DNA of 64,000 nucleotides from JAKAIY01 sp963809385 (GCA_963809385.1 CAWEJL010000005.1:496001-560000); one strand, 5' to 3'; counted from the first letter of the stretch, positions 25,463 to 34,804 are shown. The notes: generated by a model from the letters alone, not told the origin. Made by a program: numbers and translations.

Positions 25463-26164
25463 ATGAGCGAAATCCTGGCGCGTCACGCGGTCGTCCTGCT
25501 CTCCGGTGGCCTCGATTCCTCCACTGCGCTCGCCATCGCCATCGAGCGCGGCTTCACTCCCCACGCCATCTCGTTCCGTTACGGCCAGCGCCACAGCCGC
25601 GAGCTGGAGGCTGCCCGCGCCATCGCCCAACACTACGGAGTCACTGACCATCGCGTGGTGGAGATTGACCTGCGCCTCTTCGGTGGCAGCGCGCTCACGT
25701 CCGATGATATCACCGTCCCGCACGGGCGCTCGCTCGATGAGATGGGGCAGGGCGTCCCTGTCACCTATGTGCCAGGCCGCAACCTGATCTTCCTCTCCTT
25801 CGCCACAGCCTTCGCCGAAGTCATTGGGGCTAATGACACCTTCCTCGGCATCAATATATACGACTATTCGGGATACCCCGATTGCCGCCCGGAGTTCCTG
25901 GAAGCCTTCCAGACCACCGCGAACTTGGCCACCAAGGCGGGAACAGAAGACGGACGGTCCCTGCGCTACCATGCGCCGCTGATCCAGATGACTAAGGCGG
26001 ACATCGTGCGCGAAGGAACCCGGCTCGGCGTCCCGTGGGAGCTCACGTGGAGCTGCTACGAGGGTGGGGAGAAGGCGTGCGGCCAGTGCGATAGCTGCCT
26101 GCTGCGCCTCAAGGGCTTCGCCGAGGCAAGCCTGAGCGACCCGCTGCCCTACGAGGGCCGCTAA
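25463..26164 (+). CDS. queC: 7-cyano-7-deazaguanine synthase QueC
   Basis: A 233-aa PP-loop enzyme with AVVLLSGGLDSSTALAIA at the N-terminus, YVPGRNLIFLSFA in mid-protein and the zinc site SCYEGGEKACGQCDSCLLR near the end. It makes preQ0 from 7-carboxy-7-deazaguanine with ammonia and ATP, for queuosine or another 7-deazaguanine. AAGGAG precedes the ATG. No queD, queE, queF or tgt is adjacent, so the rest of the pathway lies elsewhere. Confidence 0.96.
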   Translation: MSEILARHAVVLLSGGLDSSTALAIAIERGFTPHAISFRYGQRHSRELEAARAIAQHYGVTDHRVVEIDLRLFGGSALTSDDITVPHGRSLDEMGQGVPVTYVPGRNLIFLSFATAFAEVIGANDTFLGINIYDYSGYPDCRPEFLEAFQTTANLATKAGTEDGRSLRYHAPLIQMTKADIVREGTRLGVPWELTWSCYEGGEKACGQCDSCLLRLKGFAEASLSDPLPYEGR

Positions 26165-26211
26165 CGGGCGGTCCATTGTCATCATTCATTCCCCTATTTG
26201 GAGGAGCATTC

Positions 26212-26613
26212 ATGGCCACTGGCGTCTTCGCCACTGCGATCGCGTGCATTGACGGGCGCGTCCAGTCCCCCGTCAACGAGTGGGTTAAGCGGAACGCCCA
26301 CGCTGACTTCGTGGATACGATCACCTGGCCCGGCCCAGATAACATGCTGACAAGCGCGCACGAAGCCATCCTCGACGAAGTGCGCAAGATGGTCGCGATT
26401 TCCGTGAACGCGCACGGCTCGGCGTTCGTCGCCATTGCTGGTCACTACGACTGCGCCGCCTTCCCCGCCGACCGCGAACGCCACCTCACCGCCATCCGCG
26501 ACGCCGTGAACGTCATTGCCAGCTGGGGGCTGCCCGTGCGCGTGGCAGGCCTCTGGGTCAACGACCAGTGGCAGATCGAGGTTGTGAGCTACGGCGGCGC
26601 CATCGCTGGCTAG
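26212..26613 (+). CDS. Compact beta-carbonic-anhydrase-like protein
   Basis: A 133-aa protein that keeps the zinc and catalytic pattern of beta-carbonic anhydrases in a much shorter chain: Cys12-x-Asp14-x-Arg16 (ACIDGRV) and His78-x2-Cys81 (GHYDCAAF). Beta-CAs normally run 180-230 residues. A compact zinc enzyme is likely; CO2 hydration is inferred, not shown. The ATG at 26212 has GGAGGAG upstream. It follows queC by 47 nt and overlaps the convergent galactosidase gene by 4 nt. Confidence 0.6.
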   Translation: MATGVFATAIACIDGRVQSPVNEWVKRNAHADFVDTITWPGPDNMLTSAHEAILDEVRKMVAISVNAHGSAFVAIAGHYDCAAFPADRERHLTAIRDAVNVIASWGLPVRVAGLWVNDQWQIEVVSYGGAIAG

Positions 26614-28667
26614 CGCGCCTCATCCTCCGCGACAATCGCCACCCCAAGCGGCGCCAGATCCAGCGTAATCTCGCGCCGCTCGCCTGTCAGCAGGTCAAGC
26701 CCTGGCCGAGTCAGCGCGAGCGTGGCCGCGTGGCTGGCATGGTTCAGCGCGAACAGATACGAACGCCCGCCCGCGACACGCCGCGTCACCTCCACGCCCT
26801 CCGGCGCCTCCACCTCCGGCGCCACGCCCGCCTCGTCGCAGACCTGCCGCAGCAGCAAGTCCAGGTACGCTGGCTCCGGGCGTGTCCCCACGTAGTAGGC
26901 CACCCCATCCATGAACCGGTGGCGCGTCACCGCTGGCCGGCCCGCGTACCATTCGCCGTCGAAAGTCGCCAGCGCCTCCGCGCCTTCCAGATCCATCACA
27001 TCCGCCCATTGGTCGCAGCTATACGTCGCGCCGTCCGCCACGCGCAGCGACACGCCAGCGCCCGCCGGAACCGGCGCGAACTCCTCCACCCGCAGCCCTA
27101 GCAGCGCGCGGAAGGGCGCCGGATAACCGCCCATCCGGATATGGTCATGCTCATCCACGATGCCACTGAAATAGCCCATCACCAGCGTCCCGCCGCGCTC
27201 CACATAGCGAGTCAGCGACCGCACCGTCGCGTCTCGCGTCAGGTAGAGATTCGGGACGACGACCACGCGGTAGCGCGCCAACTCATCCGCTGTCGCGCTG
27301 GCTGGGACGAAATCCGCCGTGATATTGCGCCGCCAGAGCGCCGTGTAATATGCCAGCGTCCGCTCCCAAAGCGACACCTCGGAGGAAGGGTGACTATCCA
27401 GCTCCAGCGCCCACCAGCTTTCCCAGTCAAATAGGATCGCCACATCCGCGCGCGTCTGCGCCGGCAATAGCGCATCCAGTCCCGCCAGCTCGTTCCCCAG
27501 CGCCCGCGCCTCATCCCACACGCGCGAGCGCTCCGTCCCCACATGCGGCACGACGCCGCCGTGAAACTTCTCGGAGCCCGCCTTCGAGGCCCGCCACTGG
27601 AAGAACATGCTTCCATTCGCCCCGCGCGCGACCGCCTGATAGCTCCACAGCCGCATCTGCCCCGGCCGCTTCAGCGCGTTGACAGGCCGCCAGTTGACCT
27701 GGCTGGGCGTCTGCTCCATCAGCAGCCAGGGATTGCCGCGCGCCAGCCCGCGCATCAGGTCATAGGACATCGCCGCCTTGATAGGCGACTCACCCAGCGC
27801 TGGATCGGGGTACGAGTCGTGCGAGACGACGTCCTCGCGCGCGGCCCATGCCCAATAATCCAGCGGCTTGAAGAAGCCCATGAAGTTCGTCGTGATGGGA
27901 ATGTCTGGCGTCGCCGCGCGCAGCAGCGCCTTCTCCAACTCGAAACAGGCGAGATAGCTGTCTGACATGAAGCGCGCGTAGTCCAGTTGCTGCGTCGGGT
28001 TCACCTGCGCAGGCGCGGCGCGCGGCGGCGTAATCTCCTCCCACTCGCCGTAACGCTGGCTCCAGAAGGCCGTGCCCCACGCCGCGTTCAACGCATCCAG
28101 CCCCTGATAGCGCCGTCGCAGCCATCCCTGGAACGCCGCCGCGCAGGAGTCACAGTAGCACGCAGGAACGTGGCAGGCGTACTCGTTGCTGATATGCCAC
28201 ATCGCCAGCGCCGGATGGCCCGCGTAGCGCCCGGCAAGCTCGCGCACAACCGCCGCGACCGCCTCGCGATAGGCGCCACTGTTCGGGCAGAAACTCTCCC
28301 GCGAGCCGATGCCCAGACGCGTCCCCTCGCGCGTCACCGGGAGTGATTCAGGATGCGCGCGCTCCAGCCAGGCAGGCGGCGCGGCGGTCGGTGTCGCCAG
28401 ATTCACCCGCACACCGCTCTCATGCAACAAGTCAAAGAGTGTATCCAGCCAGGCGAAGTCATAAACGCCACGCTGTGGCTCCATCCGCGCCCAGGAGAAC
28501 ACACCCAGCGTCACCAGATTCACCCCTGCCTCGCGCATCAGCCGCGCATCCTCCCGCCAGATATCCTCCGGCCACTGATCTGGGTTATAATCGCCACCAT
28601 ACGCGAGGTGGGGCAGTCGGGGAATCATCAGCGGGGCGGGTGGTATGTCCCTCTGCGGGCTGTTCAT
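26610..28667 (-). CDS. Beta-galactosidase, glycoside hydrolase family 42
   Basis: A 685-aa enzyme. The TIM barrel opens with YGGDYNPDQWPEDIW; the acid/base Glu162 is in WHISNEYACH and the nucleophile Glu318 in WLLMEQTPS. The GH42 zinc cluster cysteines are seen at 127, 165/170, 172 and 175 (CHVPACYCDSC). A trimerisation domain and a C-terminal beta domain complete the usual length. It releases galactose from beta-galactosides and is cytoplasmic (no signal peptide). The ATG 28667 is chosen for its GGAGG 8 nt upstream. No sugar transporter is adjacent. Confidence 0.93.
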   Translation of the reverse strand: MNSPQRDIPPAPLMIPRLPHLAYGGDYNPDQWPEDIWREDARLMREAGVNLVTLGVFSWARMEPQRGVYDFAWLDTLFDLLHESGVRVNLATPTAAPPAWLERAHPESLPVTREGTRLGIGSRESFCPNSGAYREAVAAVVRELAGRYAGHPALAMWHISNEYACHVPACYCDSCAAAFQGWLRRRYQGLDALNAAWGTAFWSQRYGEWEEITPPRAAPAQVNPTQQLDYARFMSDSYLACFELEKALLRAATPDIPITTNFMGFFKPLDYWAWAAREDVVSHDSYPDPALGESPIKAAMSYDLMRGLARGNPWLLMEQTPSQVNWRPVNALKRPGQMRLWSYQAVARGANGSMFFQWRASKAGSEKFHGGVVPHVGTERSRVWDEARALGNELAGLDALLPAQTRADVAILFDWESWWALELDSHPSSEVSLWERTLAYYTALWRRNITADFVPASATADELARYRVVVVPNLYLTRDATVRSLTRYVERGGTLVMGYFSGIVDEHDHIRMGGYPAPFRALLGLRVEEFAPVPAGAGVSLRVADGATYSCDQWADVMDLEGAEALATFDGEWYAGRPAVTRHRFMDGVAYYVGTRPEPAYLDLLLRQVCDEAGVAPEVEAPEGVEVTRRVAGGRSYLFALNHASHAATLALTRPGLDLLTGERREITLDLAPLGVAIVAEDEAR

Positions 28668-28768
28668 CTGGCTGGCCTCCATCCGTGTTGATTGAATCAG
28701 GCGGCGCGCTCCGCCTCAGGAAAAATGCGGCGCTGGGTGAGATAGCGTAGCGCATGCGCGCATCACGC

Positions 28769-28783
28769 GCGTACAATGTACGC
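28769..28783. promoter_or_regulatory. 15-bp palindrome in the divergent galactosidase/acyl-CoA synthetase region
   Basis: GCGTACA-A-TGTACGC is a perfect 7-bp inverted repeat around one base, midway between the divergent starts at 28667 and 28872. It has the size of a LacI/GntR-type operator. TACAAT inside it could also be a -10 box for the rightward gene. Confidence 0.4.
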
Positions 28784-28871
28784 CAACGCACGCCAAGCCT
28801 GGCCCTCTATCGCCCGCTCTTAAAAGTCATGCGCTCGCCAATGGTGGCAGGGCGCACGGGAGGTGTCCACC

Positions 28872-30644
28872 ATGTCCTGGTTTCGTCGCAGCAAGCCTGA
28901 GTCTGGCCCGGTCGCGAGCGCGCCGGTTCCCGCGCAGACGCCAGCCCCCCCAGCGCCGATGACCGCCGCGCCCGCCGACACCAACGGCGCGTCGCCCGCC
29001 TTCATCTCCACGATGATGGACTACCCGCTGACTCTCCAGCACGTCTACAATCGCGCGCGACGCCTTTTCCCCAACCGCGAGATCGTCACCATCGTCGCCG
29101 ACGGCTACGAGCGCTCCACTTATGGGGAGACATTTGCTCGCGTCGAGCGGCTCGCCGGGGCGATTCAGGCGCTCGGCGTCAAGCGCGGTGACCGCGTCGC
29201 CACGCTGGCCTGGAACTCCACCCGCCACTACGAGCTATACTTCGCCGTCCCGTGCATGGGCGCCGTCCTGCATACCCTCAACCTGCGGCTGCCTGCCAAC
29301 CAACTCGGCTACATCATCCAGGACGCCGCCGACAGCGTGATCTTCGTTGACTCCGACTTGTTTCCGCTCCTGCGCGGCGTCAAGGACAGTCTGGGCAGCG
29401 TCAAACACATCGTCGTCATGAACGGCCCCGTCCCCGACGATGTCGAGGGCTTTCCACCCGTCCATGACTACGAGGCGCTCATCGCCACCGCGCCTACGAC
29501 ATTCGCCTGGCCAGAGCTGGACGAGCGCGAGCCAGCCGCCATGTGCTACACCTCCGGCACGACCGGCAACCCGAAAGGCGTCGTCTACAGCCACCGCTCG
29601 TCCTTCCTGCACGCCTTCTCAGTCACTCAGGTTGACACCGTTGGCCTCTGCGAGCGCGATGTCTCCTTCCCGCTCGTCCCCATGTTCCACGTCAACGCCT
29701 GGGGCCTGCCTCACGCCGCCGCGATGGTCGGGAGCAAGCTGGTCTTCCCCGGCAAGTTCATGGACCCCACCCACACCGCACAGACCATCGCTGAAGAGAA
29801 GGTCACGCTGGCCGCTGGCGTCCCCACGCTCTGGATCGGCCTCCTGCAGATACTCGACCGCCGCACCGACCTCGACCTCTCCGGACTCGATCGTATCGTC
29901 TGTGGTGGCTCTGCCGTACCCGCCGCGCTTGTCAGAGGTCTCCAAGCCAAGGGATTAACGATCATCCAGGCCTGGGGCATGACCGAGATGTCGCCAATCG
30001 GCACCGTCTCGCGGCTGAAATCCAATCTCCAGTCGCTGCCACTTGAGGAGCAGATCGCCTACCGCGCCAAGCAGGGCATCGCCGTCACCGGCGTAGACCT
30101 CCGCATCATGAACCTCGACACCAATCAGGAAGCGCCCTGGGATGGCGAGACTTTCGGCGAGATTCAGGTGCGCGGCCCCTGGATCACCGCCTCCTACTAC
30201 CACGGCGATGACGAAGAGATGGGCGCCTCGAAGTTCATAGACGGCTGGTTCCGCACCGGCGATGTCGCCACGATTGACCCTGACGGCTACGTCATGATCG
30301 TGGACCGCACCAAAGATGTCATCAAATCCGGCGGTGAGTGGATCTCCTCCGTGCAAGAGGAAGGCCTGATCATGGGCAACCCGATGGTGCTGGAGGCCGC
30401 CGTCATCGGCATGCCGCACCCCAAATGGTCGGAACGCCCTGTCGCGGTGGTCGTTCCCAAGCCCGAATTCAAGGACACAATCACGAAGGAGGACATCCTC
30501 CGCGACCTGGAGCCACGTGTCGCGAAATGGTGGCTGCCCGATGAGATCGTCTTCGTTGACGCGCTGCCCAAAACCAGTGTGGGCAAGTTCGACAAGAAGG
30601 TCATGCGCGCCCAACTCGCCGATCAGGTCCACTTCAGCGAATAG
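28872..30644 (+). CDS. Fatty acyl-CoA synthetase (AMP-forming)
   Basis: A 590-aa ANL-superfamily enzyme. After a Pro/Ala-rich leader of about 45 residues come the P-loop YTSGTTGNPKGVVYSH, the motif QAWGMTEMSP, the hinge region GWFRTGDVATIDPDGYVMIV and the C-terminal lysine in KTSVGKFDKK. Sequence style (FPLVPMFHVNAWGLPHAA) fits medium/long-chain acyl-CoA ligases. It activates fatty acids for beta-oxidation or lipid use. ATG 28872 is favoured because GGGAGG lies 8 nt before it; the GTG at 28863 falls inside that ribosome site. Confidence 0.9.
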   Translation: MSWFRRSKPESGPVASAPVPAQTPAPPAPMTAAPADTNGASPAFISTMMDYPLTLQHVYNRARRLFPNREIVTIVADGYERSTYGETFARVERLAGAIQALGVKRGDRVATLAWNSTRHYELYFAVPCMGAVLHTLNLRLPANQLGYIIQDAADSVIFVDSDLFPLLRGVKDSLGSVKHIVVMNGPVPDDVEGFPPVHDYEALIATAPTTFAWPELDEREPAAMCYTSGTTGNPKGVVYSHRSSFLHAFSVTQVDTVGLCERDVSFPLVPMFHVNAWGLPHAAAMVGSKLVFPGKFMDPTHTAQTIAEEKVTLAAGVPTLWIGLLQILDRRTDLDLSGLDRIVCGGSAVPAALVRGLQAKGLTIIQAWGMTEMSPIGTVSRLKSNLQSLPLEEQIAYRAKQGIAVTGVDLRIMNLDTNQEAPWDGETFGEIQVRGPWITASYYHGDDEEMGASKFIDGWFRTGDVATIDPDGYVMIVDRTKDVIKSGGEWISSVQEEGLIMGNPMVLEAAVIGMPHPKWSERPVAVVVPKPEFKDTITKEDILRDLEPRVAKWWLPDEIVFVDALPKTSVGKFDKKVMRAQLADQVHFSE

Positions 30645-30675
30645 CTCACGCTTGGCTCAATCCGGCATCTCGTGA

Positions 30676-30720
30676 ACCCGGCGCGGTCAGCATCCCAACG
30701 TTTGGCTGACCGCGCCGGGT
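30676..30720 (+). terminator. Terminator after acyl-CoA synthetase gene
   Basis: A perfect 16-bp stem (30676-30691 with 30705-30720) and a 13-nt loop, beginning 32 nt after the stop. Confidence 0.7.
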
Positions 30721-30852
30721 CGCGTGTTTGCCACCATAGGCCAGATCGAAGCGTAGACTATCGTTGAATGCGCAAACGGCCCGGAGCCGCGCGGCAAGTC
30801 GCCCGCTACGCTCCAAGCCTCAACCTTCGCCCTTATGAGGAGCCATAACGCC

Positions 30853-31338
30853 ATGACCAATCCGACGCCGACAGGCGACCACTTTCCCGCCCAAACATAC
30901 GGGAGCGAGCAGCCGTCTCAGTGGAGTGGAAACACCACACCCGCCTATGACGCCCCACCGCAATATCAGCCATACCCGCCCCAGTATCAGCCGTACCAGC
31001 AACCGTATCAGCCCGCTGGAGCCCCGCCATACCCTGGCTATCCGCCGCAATACGTGCCGGGCATGAACCCAACCAACTCGCTCGCCATCGCCAGTTTCGT
31101 CTGCTCCATCGCCGGCATCTTTGTCACCGGCCTCGGTTTGGTCGGAATTATCCTTGGCCACATCGCCCTTGGACAGATCAAGCGCTCCAACGGCTACGAG
31201 CGTGGACATGGATTCGCTGTCGCCGGCCTCATCATTGGCTATGTCTGGCTTGGGCTAGCCGTGCTCATCATCATAGGCTTCCTGCTGCTGGTCGTATTTG
31301 TCGCCCCCTCGTCACCCTCTTCATTCCCAGCGAACTGA
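30853..31338 (+). CDS. DUF4190-type small membrane protein with Pro/Tyr/Gln-rich N-terminus
   Basis: A 161-aa protein. The first 75 residues are low-complexity with repeated PPQYQPY blocks. Two membrane helices follow (SLAIASFVCSIAGIFVTGL... and GYVWLGLAVLIIIGFLLLVV), separated by GHIALGQIKRSNG, a segment typical of DUF4190 proteins (GHxALxxI). The role is unknown. GAGGAG precedes the ATG at 30853 by about 10 nt. Confidence 0.7.
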   Translation: MTNPTPTGDHFPAQTYGSEQPSQWSGNTTPAYDAPPQYQPYPPQYQPYQQPYQPAGAPPYPGYPPQYVPGMNPTNSLAIASFVCSIAGIFVTGLGLVGIILGHIALGQIKRSNGYERGHGFAVAGLIIGYVWLGLAVLIIIGFLLLVVFVAPSSPSSFPAN

Positions 31339-31366
31339 CCGTCTACACCCAGCCAGGAGAAGCCTC

Positions 31367-31564
31367 ATGATGCCCGAAATCATCCCATCCAACCGCTGGA
31401 TCACGATCCTTCTGCTGGTTGGTCTGCTGGCGCTGATCGTCTATGGCGCGGTGAACGGTGACCCCGCAACCATCGCCATCGTCCTCGCGCTGGTCATCTT
31501 CTTCGCGATTCCGGCGGCGCTGCTATTCATCATGAATCGCCGCGCCCGACGCGACGAGCGTTAA
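31367..31564 (+). CDS. Small two-helix membrane protein
   Basis: A 65-aa protein with two hydrophobic stretches (WITILLLVGLLALIVYG and IAIVLALVIFFAIPAALLFIM) and a basic RRARRDER end. AGGAG lies 7 nt before the ATG. It follows the DUF4190 gene by 28 nt and is probably co-transcribed. Not recognised. Confidence 0.6.
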   Translation: MMPEIIPSNRWITILLLVGLLALIVYGAVNGDPATIAIVLALVIFFAIPAALLFIMNRRARRDER

Positions 31565-31798
31565 GCAAGCAGTACTCTCACACACGCTCTTATATATACC
31601 GCCTTATGCGGCTAATTAGTGTGTTTATATACTATGATACAATCAAAAAACGAAGCGGGCGACACGTCACGAGTGGCGCAGGCTAGATGCGTGTCGTGTC
31701 GCATAATTCCACGATATACCTCCACGCATGTTCGCGCTGGGCCATACGACGCTGCCATCACATGGTCGGAGCCATTCCGCATCAGAGGAGAATGCGCT
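31565..31798. other. AT-rich intergenic region before the GTPase gene
   Basis: A 234-bp gap. Its first 90 bases are far more AT-rich than the surroundings (TATATATA, TTTATATACTATGATAC, a run of six A). Possible -10 sequences are TATACT at 31628 and TATGAT at 31633, but no convincing -35 is paired with them. The base-composition dip may mark a promoter or the edge of an acquired segment. Confidence 0.4.
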
Positions 31799-33223
31799 GT
31801 GAGTAGTGTCATCGAAGCAACCGCGCTGCCATCGTTCAGAGTCATGTTCCTTGGATTGCAATCGTCTGGCAAGACCGCGTATTTCAGTGTCATGACACAC
31901 TATCTGGAACTCGACAGCCCGACACGGCGTTTCAACCTCACGCTCCTCGACCAGCGCGCTCACAAGTTGTTTGCGGAGTACTACGACTCACTGACCAGGG
32001 AAGGAGCCGAACTGGAGGCGACCCCGCCGCACGATGCCGCCAGCCAGTTGCGCTATCAGTTCATACCCAAAACGCCTGGGGCCAATGGCCAGCCGCTCTT
32101 TTCGGTGGAGTTCATGGACTACGGCGGCGAGCGACTGATGCGCCACATGTTTCCCGAGGAGTCCGAACAGGAGATTTCCCGTGGAATCGGTGAGGCGTCG
32201 GTCCTCGTTGTGCTGCTCGATGGAGAAGACATCACCGAACTGCTGAAGAAAGGCCGCGCGAGCGCCAAAGACCTCGCCGCAAGGTTTGATTCGCAGGTGA
32301 ACACACTCCTTGGCAGACTTTCGAGCAACCCGTCACTGGTTCCCGTTCACTTCATGGTGACCAAGTGGGACGCATGTCTTCAGGCGAACATCACCCTGGC
32401 GAACGTGCGCGCCTTCCTCCAAACCTATGACGCCTTCAGAGAGATTGTCGCGTCTCGCACCGAGGCGGGCATCTTCACTCGGATTGTTCCAGTCAGCTCA
32501 TTTGGCGCGGGCTTTATTGTCCCGACCAACTTCCTCGAGCGCAACATTCTTCGCCGTGGCCGCGAGAAGATCAATCCAGGAGCTCAGCCCAAACCGATCA
32601 ATATTGAGATTCCGTTCGCACTAGCGTTCGTTGACCAAATGCGCGCGCTGCAGCGACAGGCGCTGGTTATTGGCCAGAATGTGAGTCAACCGGACCAAGC
32701 GCAAACAAAGATGAAGTGGAGCGAATTGCTGAGAAAAGCAAGTGGATATATAACGAGGGTCACGACCAAGAACGCCCACACGATAGTCCTCACATCGGTA
32801 GCGGTAGCGCAGGCGGTTATCCTGGCGCGCACAATGAACAGCGCGAGTGGATCTGATAGCGCCGGAAGTCGCTCCCCGAACCGCTCATTGAGTCCTAATC
32901 GTCCTAACTTATCGGCAGCCAAACACATTGCGGAGAGTAGCTCGGAAGTGCTGGGATTGACCCTTTTGCCGCCGAACCTGCAGAAGAAGATAGAAGAGCT
33001 TGGGGACCGCTGGGCGACGCAGATCGAGGGCGATGTAACCATCCAGCACGCCTCACGGATTCAACAATATGAGGCAGATATGGAGGAGTACCAGCGCATC
33101 CTCCAGGTGAGTAAGGAGCAGTACGAGCGATACCTGGAAGGCGAAAAGATCTGTGAAGCGCTAGTCAAGGCGTTTGAACACCAGTACCCTGACTCCATGC
33201 TCTCTGGGATAGATAACACCTGA
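31799..33223 (+). CDS. P-loop GTPase (TRAFAC-like), likely part of a two-gene system
   Basis: A 474-aa protein with a Ras-like GTPase core: G1 GLQSSGKT (19-26), G3 DYGGE (107-111), G4 TKWD (188-191) and a G5-like PVSSFG. Between G3 and G4 it has a helical insert; after the core come a hydrophobic stretch (about 326-343), a Ser-rich linker and a C-terminal coiled coil (RIQQYEADMEEYQRILQVSK). It resembles the GTPases of bacterial GTPase-associated systems, but the match is by pattern only. GTG 31799 is chosen: AGAGGAG precedes it by 8 nt and the G1 loop starts 18 residues later. The next gene starts 16 nt downstream. Confidence 0.7.
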   Translation: MSSVIEATALPSFRVMFLGLQSSGKTAYFSVMTHYLELDSPTRRFNLTLLDQRAHKLFAEYYDSLTREGAELEATPPHDAASQLRYQFIPKTPGANGQPLFSVEFMDYGGERLMRHMFPEESEQEISRGIGEASVLVVLLDGEDITELLKKGRASAKDLAARFDSQVNTLLGRLSSNPSLVPVHFMVTKWDACLQANITLANVRAFLQTYDAFREIVASRTEAGIFTRIVPVSSFGAGFIVPTNFLERNILRRGREKINPGAQPKPINIEIPFALAFVDQMRALQRQALVIGQNVSQPDQAQTKMKWSELLRKASGYITRVTTKNAHTIVLTSVAVAQAVILARTMNSASGSDSAGSRSPNRSLSPNRPNLSAAKHIAESSSEVLGLTLLPPNLQKKIEELGDRWATQIEGDVTIQHASRIQQYEADMEEYQRILQVSKEQYERYLEGEKICEALVKAFEHQYPDSMLSGIDNT

Positions 33224-33239
33224 TCGGAGACCGATAGCA

Positions 33240-33987
33240 ATGGTCTACCCCTTCTTGATAGGCGTACACCCGACTGAAGGTTATACCGTCGTCGTGGCCC
33301 CACGCATCCTGACCAGCGCCGGCCTCACCTCCATGCTCATGGACGCGGCTAGGGGCGGTATGACTCCGCCAAATGTCCTCATCCGCCGCGAGATCCGTCA
33401 TGAAGGCGCGCCTCGATTTGCGCTGCTCTATCGCACCGACCGCGCGAGCGAGCGCTTTCTGGGCCAGGCGGCGCAGGAGGTCCTCCGCGACAGCCATGGC
33501 AGGCCGTTTCGGGTGACGTATGGCGCGCTCCTTACTGAAACCAGCGAAGAACCGACCTGTATGACACACGACGATATGGACGCGCTCGTTCAGGCCTGCC
33601 ATCCCGGATACGTCAAGCTGTGGAATAGTCAAACGCTTCTGCCACCAGAGCCGTCTAGCCCCGTCCTCCTTAGCCATTCAGGGCGAGTCGCTCGCGGTCG
33701 AGGAGTATCCCGAGCCCTATATCGTTCCCCCATCGCTACACGCTGGCATGGTCGCCGCAACCGAACCCGCTGGGGCTGCGCGCTCTGGTAGCGCCGCCCC
33801 GCGAGATCGGCACAGCAAAGCGAGACTCGACAACCGTGAAGACCATGGGAGTGACTCTGGGCAGGCTGAGACGCTAGAATCCGAGACATCCAACGCCAGT
33901 GCGACGCTCGCGCTGATCCTGGCGCTCATCGCCCTTATTGGGGTGATCGCGTTGCTACGCAAACGCGACGACCGCGACGAGGAGTAG
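33240..33987 (+). CDS. Tail-anchored partner of the GTPase, frame broken near 33660
   Basis: Two overlapping frames read as one protein of about 248 residues. The first (from ATG 33240, MVYPFLIGVHPTEGYTVVVA) runs well to LLPPEPSSP. The +1 frame then continues as SSLAIQGESLAVEEYPEPYI and ends in a membrane helix (ATLALILALIALIGVIALL) with a charged tail. One extra C in the CCCC run at 33659-33662 would account for the break. Without repair the first frame ends in atypical Arg-rich residues at 33791. The protein would be cytoplasmic with a C-terminal anchor, able to recruit the GTPase to the membrane. No family is recognised. Confidence 0.55.
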
Positions 33988-34001
33988 CGTCGCGAGCGGC
34001 G

Positions 34002-34786
34002 CTACCCGGCTCCCGGCCCCACATCCAACGCGCCCAGCGCATCCAGCGCCAGCGTAGCGGCTACCAGCGCCGCCGTCTCCGCGCGCAGGATTCGCCGTCC
34101 CAGCGTCACCGCCAGCGCGCCGTGACGCGCCGCGAGCGCCACCTCAGCCGCCGAAAAGCCGCCCTCCGGCCCGATGAACAGCCACACCCCCTCGACAGGC
34201 TGCGCGCCTCCCGCTCGCGCCGCAGCGCCGCCCCCAGCGGCTGCCCCGCGGCGCCTTCCCAGGGAATCAGCGGAATCACGCCCGGCGGAACCGCCGCCAG
34301 CGCCGCCGCCAGTGGCAGCGGCTCGCGCAGCTCCGGCAGCCATGCGCCGCCGCACTGCTCCAGCGCCTCGGCGAGGATATGCTCGTAGCGCCGCCGCTTC
34401 GCCCCGCTCAGCTCATCCGCTAGCGCCACCGACCGCTCCGTCACCAGTGGCTGGAACGCCGCCACACCCAGCTCCGTCCCCTTCTGCAGGACGAGTTCCA
34501 ACCGGGCGGATTTGAGCATGCCCAGGCAAAGCGTAACCGGCGGCGCGGGATTCGCCAGCCCTTCGCGGCGTGGGCTGGCCTCCACCGTCACCTCGCGCCG
34601 CGAGACGGTGGTGATCTTCGCGGTGTACACCCCACCCACCCCATCGAGCATTTGAATCTCATCGTCGGGGCGCAGGCGCAGCACATCCCGCGCCTGCCGC
34701 GCGATGTCATCGGGCAGTGTCAGCTCGGCGCCAGGCAGAGGCGCGCTCGCGGCGAGCGCGCGAAGGACGAAGCGGCCAGCAGGCAT
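34002..34786 (-). CDS. rsmE: 16S rRNA m3U1498 methyltransferase RsmE, frame broken at 34187
   Basis: The first frame (from ATG 34786, with GAGGAGG 8 nt upstream) carries the PUA-like N-terminal domain (LPDDIARQARDVLRLRPDDE) and LVLQKGTELGVAAFQPLVTE. The SAM-binding knot motifs FIGPEGGFSAAE and LGRRILRAETA appear in a second frame. One missing base in the C5 run at 34187-34191 separates them; adding one base restores a normal protein of about 260 residues. RsmE methylates U1498 of 16S rRNA and commonly sits beside prmA, as here (18 nt). A sequencing indel is more likely than a pseudogene. Confidence 0.8.
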
Positions 34787-34804
34787 TCCGTTCGCCTCCT
34801 CTGG

